A stretch of 64,000 bases of DNA from Mucilaginibacter sp. JRF (GCF_015223065.1 NZ_JADFBY010000006.1:186001-250000), one strand, 5' to 3'. Shown: positions 8,764-17,388, counted from the first letter of the stretch. Numbers and translations: made by a program. Notes: generated by a model from the sequence alone, not told the origin.

Positions 8764-9228
8764 TCAGGATAGCAGTTTTTGCCTCAGCATAAACTCAAGC
8801 TGATCGTTTGATACGGCAAGCTTATCGTTCATGTCCTGCATCTCTAATTTCTCCAGGTATTTTTGATAAGCCTTTTGTATGGTGGCATCCAGTTCGGCTT
8901 CGTTCCAGGGCTTGGTAAGGTAATGGAATATTTTGCCTTTATTTACCGCATCGATCACCGCGTTCATGTCAGCATAGCCGGTAAGGAGTATGCGCATTGG
9001 GTCAGGGTAACTTTTTAATACGTTTTCCAGAAACTCAACACCGGTCATTTCGGGCATGCGTTGGTCGGTAACAATAATATGTACCGGTTTTTCGGCCAGT
9101 AGTTTTAATGCTTCGTCGCCGCTAATAGCGGTTAACACATTGTATTTGATGCGAAAAGTAGCTTTAAACGAAAAAAGGTTATTCTCCTCATCATCCACAT
9201 ACAAAACGGTAATCTTTTTATCGGGCAT
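8764..9228 (-). CDS. Response regulator receiver with C-terminal coiled coil
   Basis: This 154-residue protein has a HupR-like receiver (1-125) with the acidic pocket in YVDDEEN, phospho-Asp55 in VTDQRMPEMTG, Thr83 in LLTGYAD and Lys106 in LTKPW. A short coiled-coil tail (about 125-154) follows, and there is no DNA-binding or enzymatic output. Its active-site residues have the same numbers as those of the receiver in the 7269-8354 gene, and long stretches are similar, so the two look like paralogues. It is transcribed toward the main block and ends four bases from it. A dimerising or adaptor role through the tail is likely but inferred. Confidence 0.85.
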   Translation of the reverse strand: MPDKKITVLYVDDEENNLFSFKATFRIKYNVLTAISGDEALKLLAEKPVHIIVTDQRMPEMTGVEFLENVLKSYPDPMRILLTGYADMNAVIDAVNKGKIFHYLTKPWNEAELDATIQKAYQKYLEKLEMQDMNDKLAVSNDQLEFMLRQKLLS

Positions 9229-9567
9229 ACAAATTCAAAAATAGGGGACTTATTATTTGTTATTTCGCAAGTTATAACATGCAAAGTTAAATTATTGATA
9301 TTAAGTAATAATAAAATATAGCAAAATATGACAGTGCTAAGATTGTGCCAAACAAATCAATATTATTAACATATGTATATTTTACGCTTAATATTAAAAA
9401 TAAGATACGTTAAAATTCATTATAATTCACCCTTAAATTGCTAAAACGTTATTATTTAACACTGCTGTAAAGTATATTATTAGTATTATTGGCTCAGTAA
9501 AAACCTAAAGCTGCTTAATTATCTGCCGGTTAGCTATGCAAGCAGTGTTAACATTTATCTGAGATCA
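9229..9567. other. AT-rich intergenic region between divergent genes
   Basis: These 339 bases separate the minus-strand REC gene from the plus-strand GH2 gene. The sequence is very AT-rich with no open frame. It probably holds promoters for both directions: TATTTTTG on the minus strand just before the REC gene fits a -7 element. No clear operator or hairpin was found. Confidence 0.6.
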
Positions 9568-11382
9568 ATGACCAATTATTTTAAACTGTTTACCGCATCA
9601 ATTTTATTGGGTGTAACTTTTTGTAACTCATCAGTAGCCCAAAAGCCAAAATTGCCAACCCAATGGACAACAGAGGCCATGGAAGCCAAAATTCCTTTCC
9701 CCGAATATCCAAGACCACAATTACAGCGCGAGCAATGGCTATGCCTTAACGGCAAGTGGGATTACCAGGGAGGTAAAGATGTAGCTAACGCGTTCAACCC
9801 GGCAAAGCCCATAACGTTCAGCGGTAAAACAGATAAGATATTGGTGCCGTATTGCCCCGAGTCTGTAATATCAGGCATTGAGCGTAAGCAGGAAATAAAT
9901 ATGTGGTACAAACGCACGTTTGAAGTACCAGCCAATTGGGGCGATAAACAGGTTATAATACATTTTGATGCTGTTGATCATGATGCTACTGTATTTATAA
10001 ACGGCCAAAAAGCCGGTAGCCATGCCGGTGGTTACGATGCTTTTAGCTTTAACATTACGCCATACTTAAAAAAGGGCAGCAACACTATTGTAGTTGCCGC
10101 GCACGATCCTAACGATGGGCGTACACCATCGGGCAAAAATGGTCCGCGGGGCGATTATACCTTTACATCGGGCATATGGCAAACCGTATGGCTTGAACCT
10201 GTGGCCAAAACTTATATTAAAGGCGTTAAACTATTGCCTGATGTTGCCAACAGCCGCCTGATAGTTACTGTTGATGCCGATGCCAATACCAAATTATCGG
10301 CTACCGCGCTGGATGGCAGCAAGGTAGTATCAGAAGCTAAAGGTGTAGCCGGAAAAGCTTTTTATCTGCCTATAAAAAATGCCAAACTATGGTCGCCTGA
10401 TGAGCCATTTTTGTACGATCTGAAAATATCGGTAACCAATGCCGGCGGTACCGCTGCCGATGAGGTGGAAAGCTATTTCGGCATGCGCGATATTAAATTG
10501 GGTAAGGTTGATGGCGTAATAAGGCCATTGCTTAATGGCAAGTTTGTAATGCAGGTAGGCTTGCTTGATCAGGGGTACTGGCCTGATGGTATATTAACCG
10601 CGCCAACCGAAGCCGCTTTGAAGTTTGATGTAGAATTTTCAAAAAAGGCAGGTTATAACCTGATACGCAAACACATGAAAACCGAGCCTCAGCGCTTTTA
10701 TTACTGGGCCGATAAGCTGGGCTTGCTGGTTTGGCAGGATATGCCGGCCATCTGGTATCAGCATGAGGATACGTTGAAAGTGCGCAAGGTATTTCGTCAG
10801 GAGTTGAAGGCTATAATGGACGATCATTACAATTCACCATCCATAATTACGTGGGTGCCATTTAACGAGAACTGGGGAGCCTTTGATGTTAAGAGCATCA
10901 CCAACTGGGTAAAGCAGTACGATCCATCGCGATTGGTTAACGGTAACTCGGGCTTTAACAATAATCCGGGCTATCAAAAAGCCTATGGCGATCCGGGTAA
11001 TGGCGATTATGTGGACACCCACATCTACGTAGGCCCCAAGGATGCTTCAGTGCCCGATGATCATCGGGCCGCCTCGCTGGGTGAGTTTGGTGGTGTAGGC
11101 CTGTTTGTGCGCGATCACATGTGGCCTGTTGAAAACAATGCCTATGATTATGAGCCGACCAAAGCAGCACTTACTGACCGTTATGTTTTCCTATTCGATC
11201 AGGTAGAACAGCTCATGAAATATAAAGGCCTCAGCGTAGCCATATACACCCAAACCACCGATGTTGAACACGAGGTGAACGGCGTTTTAACGTACGATCG
11301 TGCTGTTGAAAAAATGGACGTAGAGCGTGTACGTGCCGTAAACCAGGCCGTGATAAAAGAAAGCTACAAGATGAATAAGTGA
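9568..11382 (+). CDS. GH2 family glycosidase (beta-galactosidase/glucuronidase-like)
   Basis: This 604-residue secreted glycosidase has a signal peptide (1-24, ending VAQ). The GH2 sugar-binding jelly roll (about 45-215) shows LCLNGKWDYQGG and a WYKRTFEVP strand. An immunoglobulin-like domain (about 215-310) and a TIM barrel follow. The expected acid/base is Glu434 in VPFNENWGAF and the nucleophile Glu506 in SLGEFGGVG. GH2 enzymes retain configuration and release beta-galactose, glucuronate, mannose and related sugars; the specificity cannot be read here. At 604 residues it is a compact GH2 without the long C-terminal domains of LacZ. It lies 95 bases before a GH16 lipoprotein gene on the same strand, so the two may degrade the same glycan. 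Confidence 0.9.
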   Translation: MTNYFKLFTASILLGVTFCNSSVAQKPKLPTQWTTEAMEAKIPFPEYPRPQLQREQWLCLNGKWDYQGGKDVANAFNPAKPITFSGKTDKILVPYCPESVISGIERKQEINMWYKRTFEVPANWGDKQVIIHFDAVDHDATVFINGQKAGSHAGGYDAFSFNITPYLKKGSNTIVVAAHDPNDGRTPSGKNGPRGDYTFTSGIWQTVWLEPVAKTYIKGVKLLPDVANSRLIVTVDADANTKLSATALDGSKVVSEAKGVAGKAFYLPIKNAKLWSPDEPFLYDLKISVTNAGGTAADEVESYFGMRDIKLGKVDGVIRPLLNGKFVMQVGLLDQGYWPDGILTAPTEAALKFDVEFSKKAGYNLIRKHMKTEPQRFYYWADKLGLLVWQDMPAIWYQHEDTLKVRKVFRQELKAIMDDHYNSPSIITWVPFNENWGAFDVKSITNWVKQYDPSRLVNGNSGFNNNPGYQKAYGDPGNGDYVDTHIYVGPKDASVPDDHRAASLGEFGGVGLFVRDHMWPVENNAYDYEPTKAALTDRYVFLFDQVEQLMKYKGLSVAIYTQTTDVEHEVNGVLTYDRAVEKMDVERVRAVNQAVIKESYKMNK

Positions 11383-11477
11383 TAGGCATTTAAAGTTTAC
11401 AACAATTCAGGACTATTGGAAATTCCGGCTTTATGGTGCGTGGTATATTTGGATTAATGAAGATCCAATTATCGGCC

Positions 11478-12254
11478 ATGAAGATCAGAAGTTTGTGCAT
11501 GTTGTTTGTAGCCTTTGCTGTTGCAGCCTGTAAAAAGGAGGGAGCGCAAAGTACAAAAGCCACCCCATCAAATACTGATACCGTTAAAAAAGCCTCGGCA
11601 ACAATACAGTTTAGCGGCTATACCTGGAATATAAAGAACACCGGCAGCTCAACCATGGGGCCGGGCCCTAACTACTGGAATAAGGATAATGTTTGGGTTG
11701 ATAGCAATGGCTGGCTTCATTTAAAAGTAAGCAAGAACACCACTACCAACCGCTGGGAGTGCGCCGAGGTGATCAGCACGCAAACCTTTGGCTATGGTAC
11801 CTACCAATGGCAGGTTGATGGCCCGCTGAATGCGCTTGATAAAAACGTGGTGCTTGGCTTTTTTAATTACAACGGCGTTGATGGCCTGCACGAAATGGAT
11901 ATTGAGTTTGCCCGCTGGGGTGTACAAGCCAATCAGCCGTTAAACTATACCATTTACCCGGCATCTACAGGTAACCCAACATTTCATCAAACGTATAATT
12001 TTAGTCTTGATGATGGTACTTACACTACCCATAGGTTTACACGCACGGCAAACAGCGTGGTGTTTAAAAGCCTTGGTGGGTTTTATGATAACGATACCAA
12101 CTTATTCGCTACCTCTACCTGCGCGCCGCCCTATTCTGTATCAACGGTAAGCATGCCTGTGTACATGAATTTATGGCTGTTTCAGGGCATGGTACCCAGC
12201 GATAACAGCAGTGTGGAGATAGTGATACACAGTTTTAAATTCACGCCGCTATAA
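11478..12254 (+). CDS. GH16 family lipoprotein (endo-beta-glycanase)
   Basis: A start at 11478 gives a 258-residue protein with a classic lipoprotein signal, the lipobox ending AVAAC at Cys18. In-frame ATGs at 11433 and 11457 exist, but they place extra residues before the signal. The mature part has the GH16 catalytic motif HEMDIEF, with Glu139 (nucleophile), Asp141 and Glu143 (acid/base). GYGTYQWQV precedes it and PVYMNLWLF lies near the C-terminus. GH16 enzymes are retaining endo-hydrolases or transglycosylases of beta-1,3/1,4-glucans, agar, carrageenan and xyloglucan. This one is small and divergent, so the substrate is open. It follows the GH2 gene by 95 bases. It is probably anchored to the outer membrane or periplasmic face. 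Confidence 0.8.
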   Translation: MKIRSLCMLFVAFAVAACKKEGAQSTKATPSNTDTVKKASATIQFSGYTWNIKNTGSSTMGPGPNYWNKDNVWVDSNGWLHLKVSKNTTTNRWECAEVISTQTFGYGTYQWQVDGPLNALDKNVVLGFFNYNGVDGLHEMDIEFARWGVQANQPLNYTIYPASTGNPTFHQTYNFSLDDGTYTTHRFTRTANSVVFKSLGGFYDNDTNLFATSTCAPPYSVSTVSMPVYMNLWLFQGMVPSDNSSVEIVIHSFKFTPL

Positions 12255-12310
12255 ATCCTGAAATTAATTAGTATCTTAATAACAGCGCTTTAAATCATCA
12301 TACAAAACGC

Positions 12311-12931
12311 ATGATAACAACAAAACTATCCGGACAAAAAGGAATTGTGGTATGGTTGCTTGGCCTGTCGGGCGCGGGTAAAAGCACTATTGCCCAACTG
12401 CTTGAGCAGCACTTAACCCTTAACGGCTATTTCAGCATCAGGCTTGATGGCGACGCGTTGCGTGAAACCGTGAACAAAGGCCTCGGCTTTAGCGATGATG
12501 AGCGTGCCGAAAACATCAGGCGTACCGCCGAAATGGCCTCGCTGCTATGCGCCAACAATGTAATAACCATTTGCTCGCTCATAACCCCGCTTAATCGCCA
12601 CCGCGATATTGCCCGTAATATTTTGGGTGATAATTACCACGAGGTTTTTGTTGACTGCCCGCTGGAGGTATGCGTAGGCCGCGATGTTAAGGGGCTGTAC
12701 CAACAGGCGTTTAAAAAGGAGATCAGGAATTTTACCGGCATCGGCTCATCATTTGAAGCGCCTGCTCAACCCTGGCTAACCTTGCAGGCGCACAATACCA
12801 CGGCTCAGGAATGTACAGCCAAGCTATACAATGCTATATTGCCGCTGATCACTGCTGAGGTAGCTCAACCCGGCACACAAAGCCCGGATTTAGCAGAGAT
12901 GGCTTATTATACCGAAACGGCTCGCCGTTAA
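12311..12931 (+). CDS. cysC: Adenylylsulfate (APS) kinase
   Basis: CysC phosphorylates APS with ATP to make PAPS, the donor for sulfotransferases. The 206-residue protein has a P-loop GLSGAGKST (18-26), the RLDGDALR strand, GFSDDERAENIRR, which closes over APS, and the DVKGLY and FTGIGSSFE segments near the C-terminus, all typical of stand-alone kinases. No APS or PAPS reductase or ATP sulfurylase gene is in view, so here PAPS more likely feeds sulfation than cysteine synthesis. Its last 83 bases overlap the 3' end of cysQ on the opposite strand, and the C-terminal tail past about residue 180 is encoded in that overlap. The gene faces the sulfotransferase operon, so the two transcripts are antisense at their ends. 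Confidence 0.95.
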   Translation: MITTKLSGQKGIVVWLLGLSGAGKSTIAQLLEQHLTLNGYFSIRLDGDALRETVNKGLGFSDDERAENIRRTAEMASLLCANNVITICSLITPLNRHRDIARNILGDNYHEVFVDCPLEVCVGRDVKGLYQQAFKKEIRNFTGIGSSFEAPAQPWLTLQAHNTTAQECTAKLYNAILPLITAEVAQPGTQSPDLAEMAYYTETARR

Positions 12932-13616
12932 CGCCCTGCATAATGGCACCGCTGTTTACGGCTATGGCATGCCCGGCGGCGGTGTCCCACTCCATGGTTG
13001 GTCCGCTGCGAAAGTATATCTGCGCCTTGCCCTCGGCCACCAAACAAAACTTGAGCGAGCTGCCTGCGCTTAGCTGCCTGGTTACCGGGTAGGCACTTAA
13101 AAAATCAGCCTCGGTTCCATCCGCATGCGAGCGGCTGCCTACGGCCGTCCAGTTACTTGGTTTGCTTTCGGTCTTAATACGCACTTTTCCCTCAATTAAT
13201 TTTTGGCGGTAACTGCCCTTGCTATCGCCATAATACAACACATTTTTGCAGGGTACATAAATTACACCCAGCACCGGCGTATCACGATGTATAAGGGCTA
13301 TGTTAACCGTAAACTCACCATTGCGGTTAATGAATTCCTTGGTGCCATCTAATGGGTCAACGCACCAATAATATTCCCATTCGCTGCGCACCTCGTAGGG
13401 TATATGGGCTCCTTCTTCTGATAGGATAGGTATTTCGGGATAATGCAGGGTAAGGTCGGCCACTATCCGTTTATGTGATAGCTTATCGGCCAGCGTTAGG
13501 GGAGAGCTATCAGCCTTATAAGTGACCGATGCATCACGGTCATCATTATAAACACTCATAATGGCTTCACCAGCTTTTACCGCTATACCTGTAAGCAGGT
13601 CAATATCTATATCCAT
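12849..13616 (-). CDS. cysQ: 3'(2'),5'-bisphosphate nucleotidase (PAP phosphatase)
   Basis: CysQ removes the 3'-phosphate from PAP, the by-product of PAPS-dependent sulfation, and so keeps sulfotransferases from being inhibited. The 255-residue protein belongs to the inositol monophosphatase fold. It shows ILSEEG with metal-binding Glu67/68, VDPLDGTKEF (metal ligands Asp87 and Asp90) and the C-terminal EWDTAAGHA signature. It is the last gene of an overlapping minus-strand operon, and its ATG lies inside the end of the sulfotransferase gene (10-base overlap), implying coupled translation. Its 3' end overlaps that of cysC by 83 bases. The pairing of PAPS synthesis, use and PAP disposal makes the function clear. 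Confidence 0.95.
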   Translation of the reverse strand: MDIDIDLLTGIAVKAGEAIMSVYNDDRDASVTYKADSSPLTLADKLSHKRIVADLTLHYPEIPILSEEGAHIPYEVRSEWEYYWCVDPLDGTKEFINRNGEFTVNIALIHRDTPVLGVIYVPCKNVLYYGDSKGSYRQKLIEGKVRIKTESKPSNWTAVGSRSHADGTEADFLSAYPVTRQLSAGSSLKFCLVAEGKAQIYFRSGPTMEWDTAAGHAIAVNSGAIMQGVNGEPFRYNKPSLLNPGFVCRVELPQQ

Positions 13617-14659
13617 ACTTTTTTATTTGCCTCGGTACGGGCTTTAATATTTTTGATGATCTCCTCCTGCGGGCGCCTGTTCTCCAGATCCGAGGGGCGG
13701 GCTTGCGATAGCACTTCTTTTTTTAGCTGCGCGTTCAAGGCCGTGTAGGTCTTGATGTTTTCTTCGGATAACAATTCTTCCGCATAAGTATTGTGGTTAG
13801 ATGGATTTACATCGCTATGCAGATCATAGCCTAACTCAACAAGCACACCACCGGCAACGGTTTCAAATATCTCCAGGTCGTTATCCTTAAATGCCGACTT
13901 ATACTTGCCGGTATTATCCTTCATGATCGGTTTCTTCAGATTGCTCCACATTTCACCCGCCTCGGCAGTTAGTTTTGATGTTTTCGACTCGTAGAACGAG
14001 AGCATAGAATCAACGTATTCAATACCCAAAAAATCACACAAACTTTTAACCGTTTGCTCCGGGTAGGCTATTAATGTTTCATAATTAAGTTTATAAAAAC
14101 GATCGCTGCTTAACTTTTTTTCAAGGTTGATACAAGCCTGCTGGTCGTGCTGCCATTGTTTAGCGAGGTGATAGCTGTGCTTTTCGCCCACTACCGCCTT
14201 TTTAAATGATGCCGCCACATCGCGCCCATCACGGTACAGGTACATATATTTCAGGTTGAGCCCGGCGGCTTCCAGTTCATCAGCATAATGCACATTGGCC
14301 ATACTTTTGCAGCACCAGTAGCGCGCCTGCTTGGTTTTGGCGGCTTGCTCGTAAATCAACCGGTTAAGCTCGGGCAGGGTATAAGCTTTTGATGCTTTGA
14401 GTATTTCTTCCTTATTCAGTACGATGCCTTCCCACGGTACCGGATTGGCATCTACATAATCAACCACATCGCTAACCAATTGCCGGTAAGCAGGCAGATC
14501 TAATGTGCCATACAAGGGCAACAGGGGCATAAAGGTGGTCAGGATATGCGGTGGGTGCGGTGATGCTATCTCGGTAGATTGATCGAGTATAACCCTCAGT
14601 AAATTAGAGCCCGAACGCTGTGTACCAATGATCTGTATACCGGCTAATGTATCTGTCAT
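13607..14659 (-). CDS. PAPS-dependent sulfotransferase
   Basis: This 350-residue cytoplasmic protein has the 5'-phosphosulfate loop IIGTQRSGSNLL at residues 10-21 and the 3'-phosphate-binding element YRDGRDVAASF near residue 140. These are the two hallmarks of PAPS sulfotransferases (Sulfotransfer_3-like). It moves sulfate from PAPS to a hydroxyl or amine acceptor; the acceptor is not visible, and a glycan, lipid or small molecule are all possible. Its ATG overlaps the stop of the ChrA gene as ATGA (four bases), and its 3' end overlaps cysQ by ten bases, so it is translated in step with the transporter and PAP phosphatase. The C-terminal 40 residues are rich in Lys and Glu and look helical. 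Confidence 0.9.
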   Translation of the reverse strand: MTDTLAGIQIIGTQRSGSNLLRVILDQSTEIASPHPPHILTTFMPLLPLYGTLDLPAYRQLVSDVVDYVDANPVPWEGIVLNKEEILKASKAYTLPELNRLIYEQAAKTKQARYWCCKSMANVHYADELEAAGLNLKYMYLYRDGRDVAASFKKAVVGEKHSYHLAKQWQHDQQACINLEKKLSSDRFYKLNYETLIAYPEQTVKSLCDFLGIEYVDSMLSFYESKTSKLTAEAGEMWSNLKKPIMKDNTGKYKSAFKDNDLEIFETVAGGVLVELGYDLHSDVNPSNHNTYAEELLSEENIKTYTALNAQLKKEVLSQARPSDLENRRPQEEIIKNIKARTEANKKVWI

Positions 14660-15900
14660 AACAAATTAGTAGTAATGGTTCCTGTTAAAATTGCGCCCAG
14701 TATAAGGTATACGGGGCTTATTTTGTATTTGTAGTTCAATATAAAGCATACGGCAACAATAGCCACAAACAGTACGTCAATTTTTTGCCCTGCCATTAAT
14801 CGCCATGCCGATGAGATGATGAGCGCCACCACTACGGTTTTTATTCCGGCTAAAATATTCTTTACGGTTTTATTGGCCTGATGCTTTTCAATAATGCTGA
14901 TGGCCAGTATGCTCACAAAAACCGATGGGCCAAATATGGCTATGGTTGCCAAAGTAGCCCCTACAAAGCCCGCTATTTTATACCCTGTGAACGTAGCGCT
15001 AATAAGTATAGGCCCGGGCGTAGCCTGACTAAAGGCAATGGCATCAACAAACTCCTGTTTGGTAAGCCAGTGCAGATCGTTCACAAACAGCGATTCCATA
15101 ATAGGGATCATTACATACCCGCCACCAAACAGCGATAGGCTGATGCCGCTGAATATCAACACCAGCTTTAAGTAACCCGTACTGATGTATCGTGTACCAT
15201 TGCTAAAAAACAAAACCTGGTTAATGGCCAGTATAAGCAATACAATTTTATTGATGATGCCGATCTCGGTTTTACCCGATAGTGAGGCTTGCGCCGATGC
15301 TTCCTTTTGCTGCAACTGCAAAAGCGCCCCGGCCGCGCCACCGGCCAGCAGAAGGCCAACGGTTATAAAGTAGTTGCCGGTATACAATAGCAAAGCAAGC
15401 GCTCCAATAAATAACATGATCTTGTTGTTATTATCCGCCACTTCTTTTTTAAACAGTTGGAAGCCGGTAGCCAAAATAATGGCGCAAACCACCCCGGTAA
15501 CGTAAGTTAGTATACCATTGCTGCTAATAAATTGCCTGTGCGAAAAGTACGCCCACGCTATAGCGCACATCAGCAAAAATGCCGGTAATATAATACCTGC
15601 GGTGCTGATGAGCGCGCCACGGCCTTGCCTTAACCTGTAGCCAATTTGGCCCACCACGTTTACGGCCAGCGGCCCCGGCAGCAGGCTGGCCACGCCTATG
15701 CTGTTAAGCACCTGCTCGTTATCGATAACTTTATCCTTATCAACCATTATGCGCTGCACCACCGATATTAGCGCCATGTGCCCGCCGAATGATACCATAC
15801 CTATCTTAAAAAAAGTAAAGAACAGGTAGCCAAGCGTTACCTGCTTTTTATCGGTATGGGGCGTTGTGTTCATCGTTTCAATATCAAGTACTGCTTCCAT
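14656..15900 (-). CDS. ChrA-family transporter (chromate transporter, two-domain)
   Basis: This 414-residue membrane protein has two tandem chromate-transporter domains, each with 5-6 spans. The first begins FFKIGMVSFGGHMAL and carries LLPGPLAVNVVGQIG; the second shows LFGGGYVMIPIMES and AFSQATPGPILISA. ChrA proteins export chromate, a sulfate analogue. The start ATG at 15900 overlaps the stop of the upstream gene (TAATG), and a second ATG nine residues in is also possible. Its place between an arylsulfotransferase-like gene and a PAPS sulfotransferase gene suggests movement of sulfate or another oxyanion rather than only metal resistance; that is inference. The family assignment itself is secure from the two FGGG/PGP repeats. 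Confidence 0.92.
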   Translation of the reverse strand: MEAVLDIETMNTTPHTDKKQVTLGYLFFTFFKIGMVSFGGHMALISVVQRIMVDKDKVIDNEQVLNSIGVASLLPGPLAVNVVGQIGYRLRQGRGALISTAGIILPAFLLMCAIAWAYFSHRQFISSNGILTYVTGVVCAIILATGFQLFKKEVADNNNKIMLFIGALALLLYTGNYFITVGLLLAGGAAGALLQLQQKEASAQASLSGKTEIGIINKIVLLILAINQVLFFSNGTRYISTGYLKLVLIFSGISLSLFGGGYVMIPIMESLFVNDLHWLTKQEFVDAIAFSQATPGPILISATFTGYKIAGFVGATLATIAIFGPSVFVSILAISIIEKHQANKTVKNILAGIKTVVVALIISSAWRLMAGQKIDVLFVAIVAVCFILNYKYKISPVYLILGAILTGTITTNLL

Positions 15901-17315
15901 TACAAAGGTTTTTGATATAAAAAGTCGGTTATTTCCTCAAGGCGGTAAGGGTCGCCGCCTACCTGTATGCGCCAGAGTATTTTGCCCTTCATGTCCGTTA
16001 TTAAAAACGCGCGTGGGTCGGTAAGGCAAAAAAGCACCTTATCGCCGTTTTTGCCGAACAGCGCAGCGCTGCCCTTGGCGGTGGTATAATACTCGGGCGG
16101 CAGGGTTACTACGTTAACGGGATCAGCGGCCATTTTGGTAGTATCCAGCTTAAATATCATGGCTCTCGAAATATGTGTTTCGTCGCCATTATCAAGCAGC
16201 ATATAGTTGTTTTGCGGGGTGGGGTGTATGTAATGCTGTGTGTGAAAATACAGCTTCGGGTCCATCTTAAAATCGCCTTTCTCGCCAAATTTCCACAGCA
16301 CTTTGCCTGTTTTAAAATCGATCTTCCATACCTGGTTCAAATCCCTGAATGACATCAGGAAGTTACCATCATCAAGCCTGTAAGCAGCGTTGCCATGTAC
16401 CCAATCCTTTTTATGTTTAATTATCTCCGGATCGCCCAGCGGGTTGAGGTGATCCAGTACCGACCATTCCCAAAGTTTCTTCCCTTTTTTGTTGAATAGC
16501 ACAATGCCATCGCCATTAACGGTATCCTTAACCTTACCTTTTACTGATGACAAATCGAATATCTTTTTGGTAAAGGTCAACGCGTAAACGTTTCCATCCT
16601 TATCCTTGCGTACCTCATGATGCACCAGTTTATCCATATCGCCCTTGCCTTTTTGCAGGTGGAAAACGGCCTTGCCATTCAATCCCAATTCCAATATCTC
16701 GTCGCCGCCGGATGATGGTATCTTTTCAGGCCCGACAATGCACAGTATGGTTTTGTCCTTGGTCCAGTTGGTAACCTTAACCCCTTTTTGAAAAGGCTCA
16801 TACCAAACTATCTCGCCCTTATTGTCAATAATCACCAGCGAGCCGGGTTCGGTAAGTATCTGCGTTAAAAAGTATTTGTTCTTCAACTCATCCCGCAGGC
16901 TGCTGTCGCAATGTTCGAGGGTAAAGTAGGGGGTAGCCTGGTAAATGGGCTGCGTTTCAAAATTATAGGTTTTGCTGTTCACATAATGCCCGTTACTTTT
17001 TGCCAGCACCCTGAAATAGTATTTTGTGCGGGCCTCGGTAGCGGTAATGTACAGTTTATGGTTTTTTTGTGCCGATGATAAGGCGCTGTACAAAGTATCG
17101 TGACTGCCACGTTTCCAGTATTGCAGATAGGAATCGCAGGTTTTGGTGGTATTTACATTGATCTCGAACCGTAACCTGTTGGATGGTAGCTTCATCAGCT
17201 CAATATGTTTGATACGCAATGGCCTCAGATCATCCTGCTTGATGATCACTACCGCTATGACGGCTACTATCAAAACTATCAGGCCAATGGTGTATCCTTT
17301 ATTCTTTTTAATCAC
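15900..17315 (-). CDS. Membrane-anchored arylsulfotransferase-like beta-propeller protein
   Basis: This 471-residue protein has an N-terminal membrane anchor (about 8-25), a fibronectin-like beta region (about 35-125) and a propeller resembling arylsulfate sulfotransferases (ASST). Enterobacterial ASST is PAPS-independent and uses a sulfo-histidine. The corresponding elements seem present: KLVHHEV, DWVHGNAAYRL, MSFRDLNQ and FHTQHYIHP, the last in the place of the catalytic His. Start is a GTG; an in-frame TGA lies directly before it, so no longer form is possible. It heads a four-gene overlapping operon with ChrA, sulfotransferase and cysQ. It would face the periplasm, while the PAPS enzyme is cytoplasmic. 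The ASST assignment rests on motifs and context; a non-catalytic sensor role is possible. Confidence 0.75.
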   Translation of the reverse strand: MIKKNKGYTIGLIVLIVAVIAVVIIKQDDLRPLRIKHIELMKLPSNRLRFEINVNTTKTCDSYLQYWKRGSHDTLYSALSSAQKNHKLYITATEARTKYYFRVLAKSNGHYVNSKTYNFETQPIYQATPYFTLEHCDSSLRDELKNKYFLTQILTEPGSLVIIDNKGEIVWYEPFQKGVKVTNWTKDKTILCIVGPEKIPSSGGDEILELGLNGKAVFHLQKGKGDMDKLVHHEVRKDKDGNVYALTFTKKIFDLSSVKGKVKDTVNGDGIVLFNKKGKKLWEWSVLDHLNPLGDPEIIKHKKDWVHGNAAYRLDDGNFLMSFRDLNQVWKIDFKTGKVLWKFGEKGDFKMDPKLYFHTQHYIHPTPQNNYMLLDNGDETHISRAMIFKLDTTKMAADPVNVVTLPPEYYTTAKGSAALFGKNGDKVLFCLTDPRAFLITDMKGKILWRIQVGGDPYRLEEITDFLYQKPL

Positions 17316-17358
17316 TCAGTAAAAAATATAATGATCGTACTAAATATAATCAAACAGG

Positions 17359-17388
17359 AAAAGATACTGCAAGCTTGCAGTATCTTTT
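17359..17388 (-). terminator. Palindromic terminator after the SusCD genes
   Basis: A perfect 30-base palindrome, AAAAGATACTGCAAG and its complement, lies 30 bases past the susD stop on the minus strand. It ends in TCTTTT, consistent with a terminator for susCD. It also stands upstream of the arylsulfotransferase operon and so insulates it. Confidence 0.75.
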
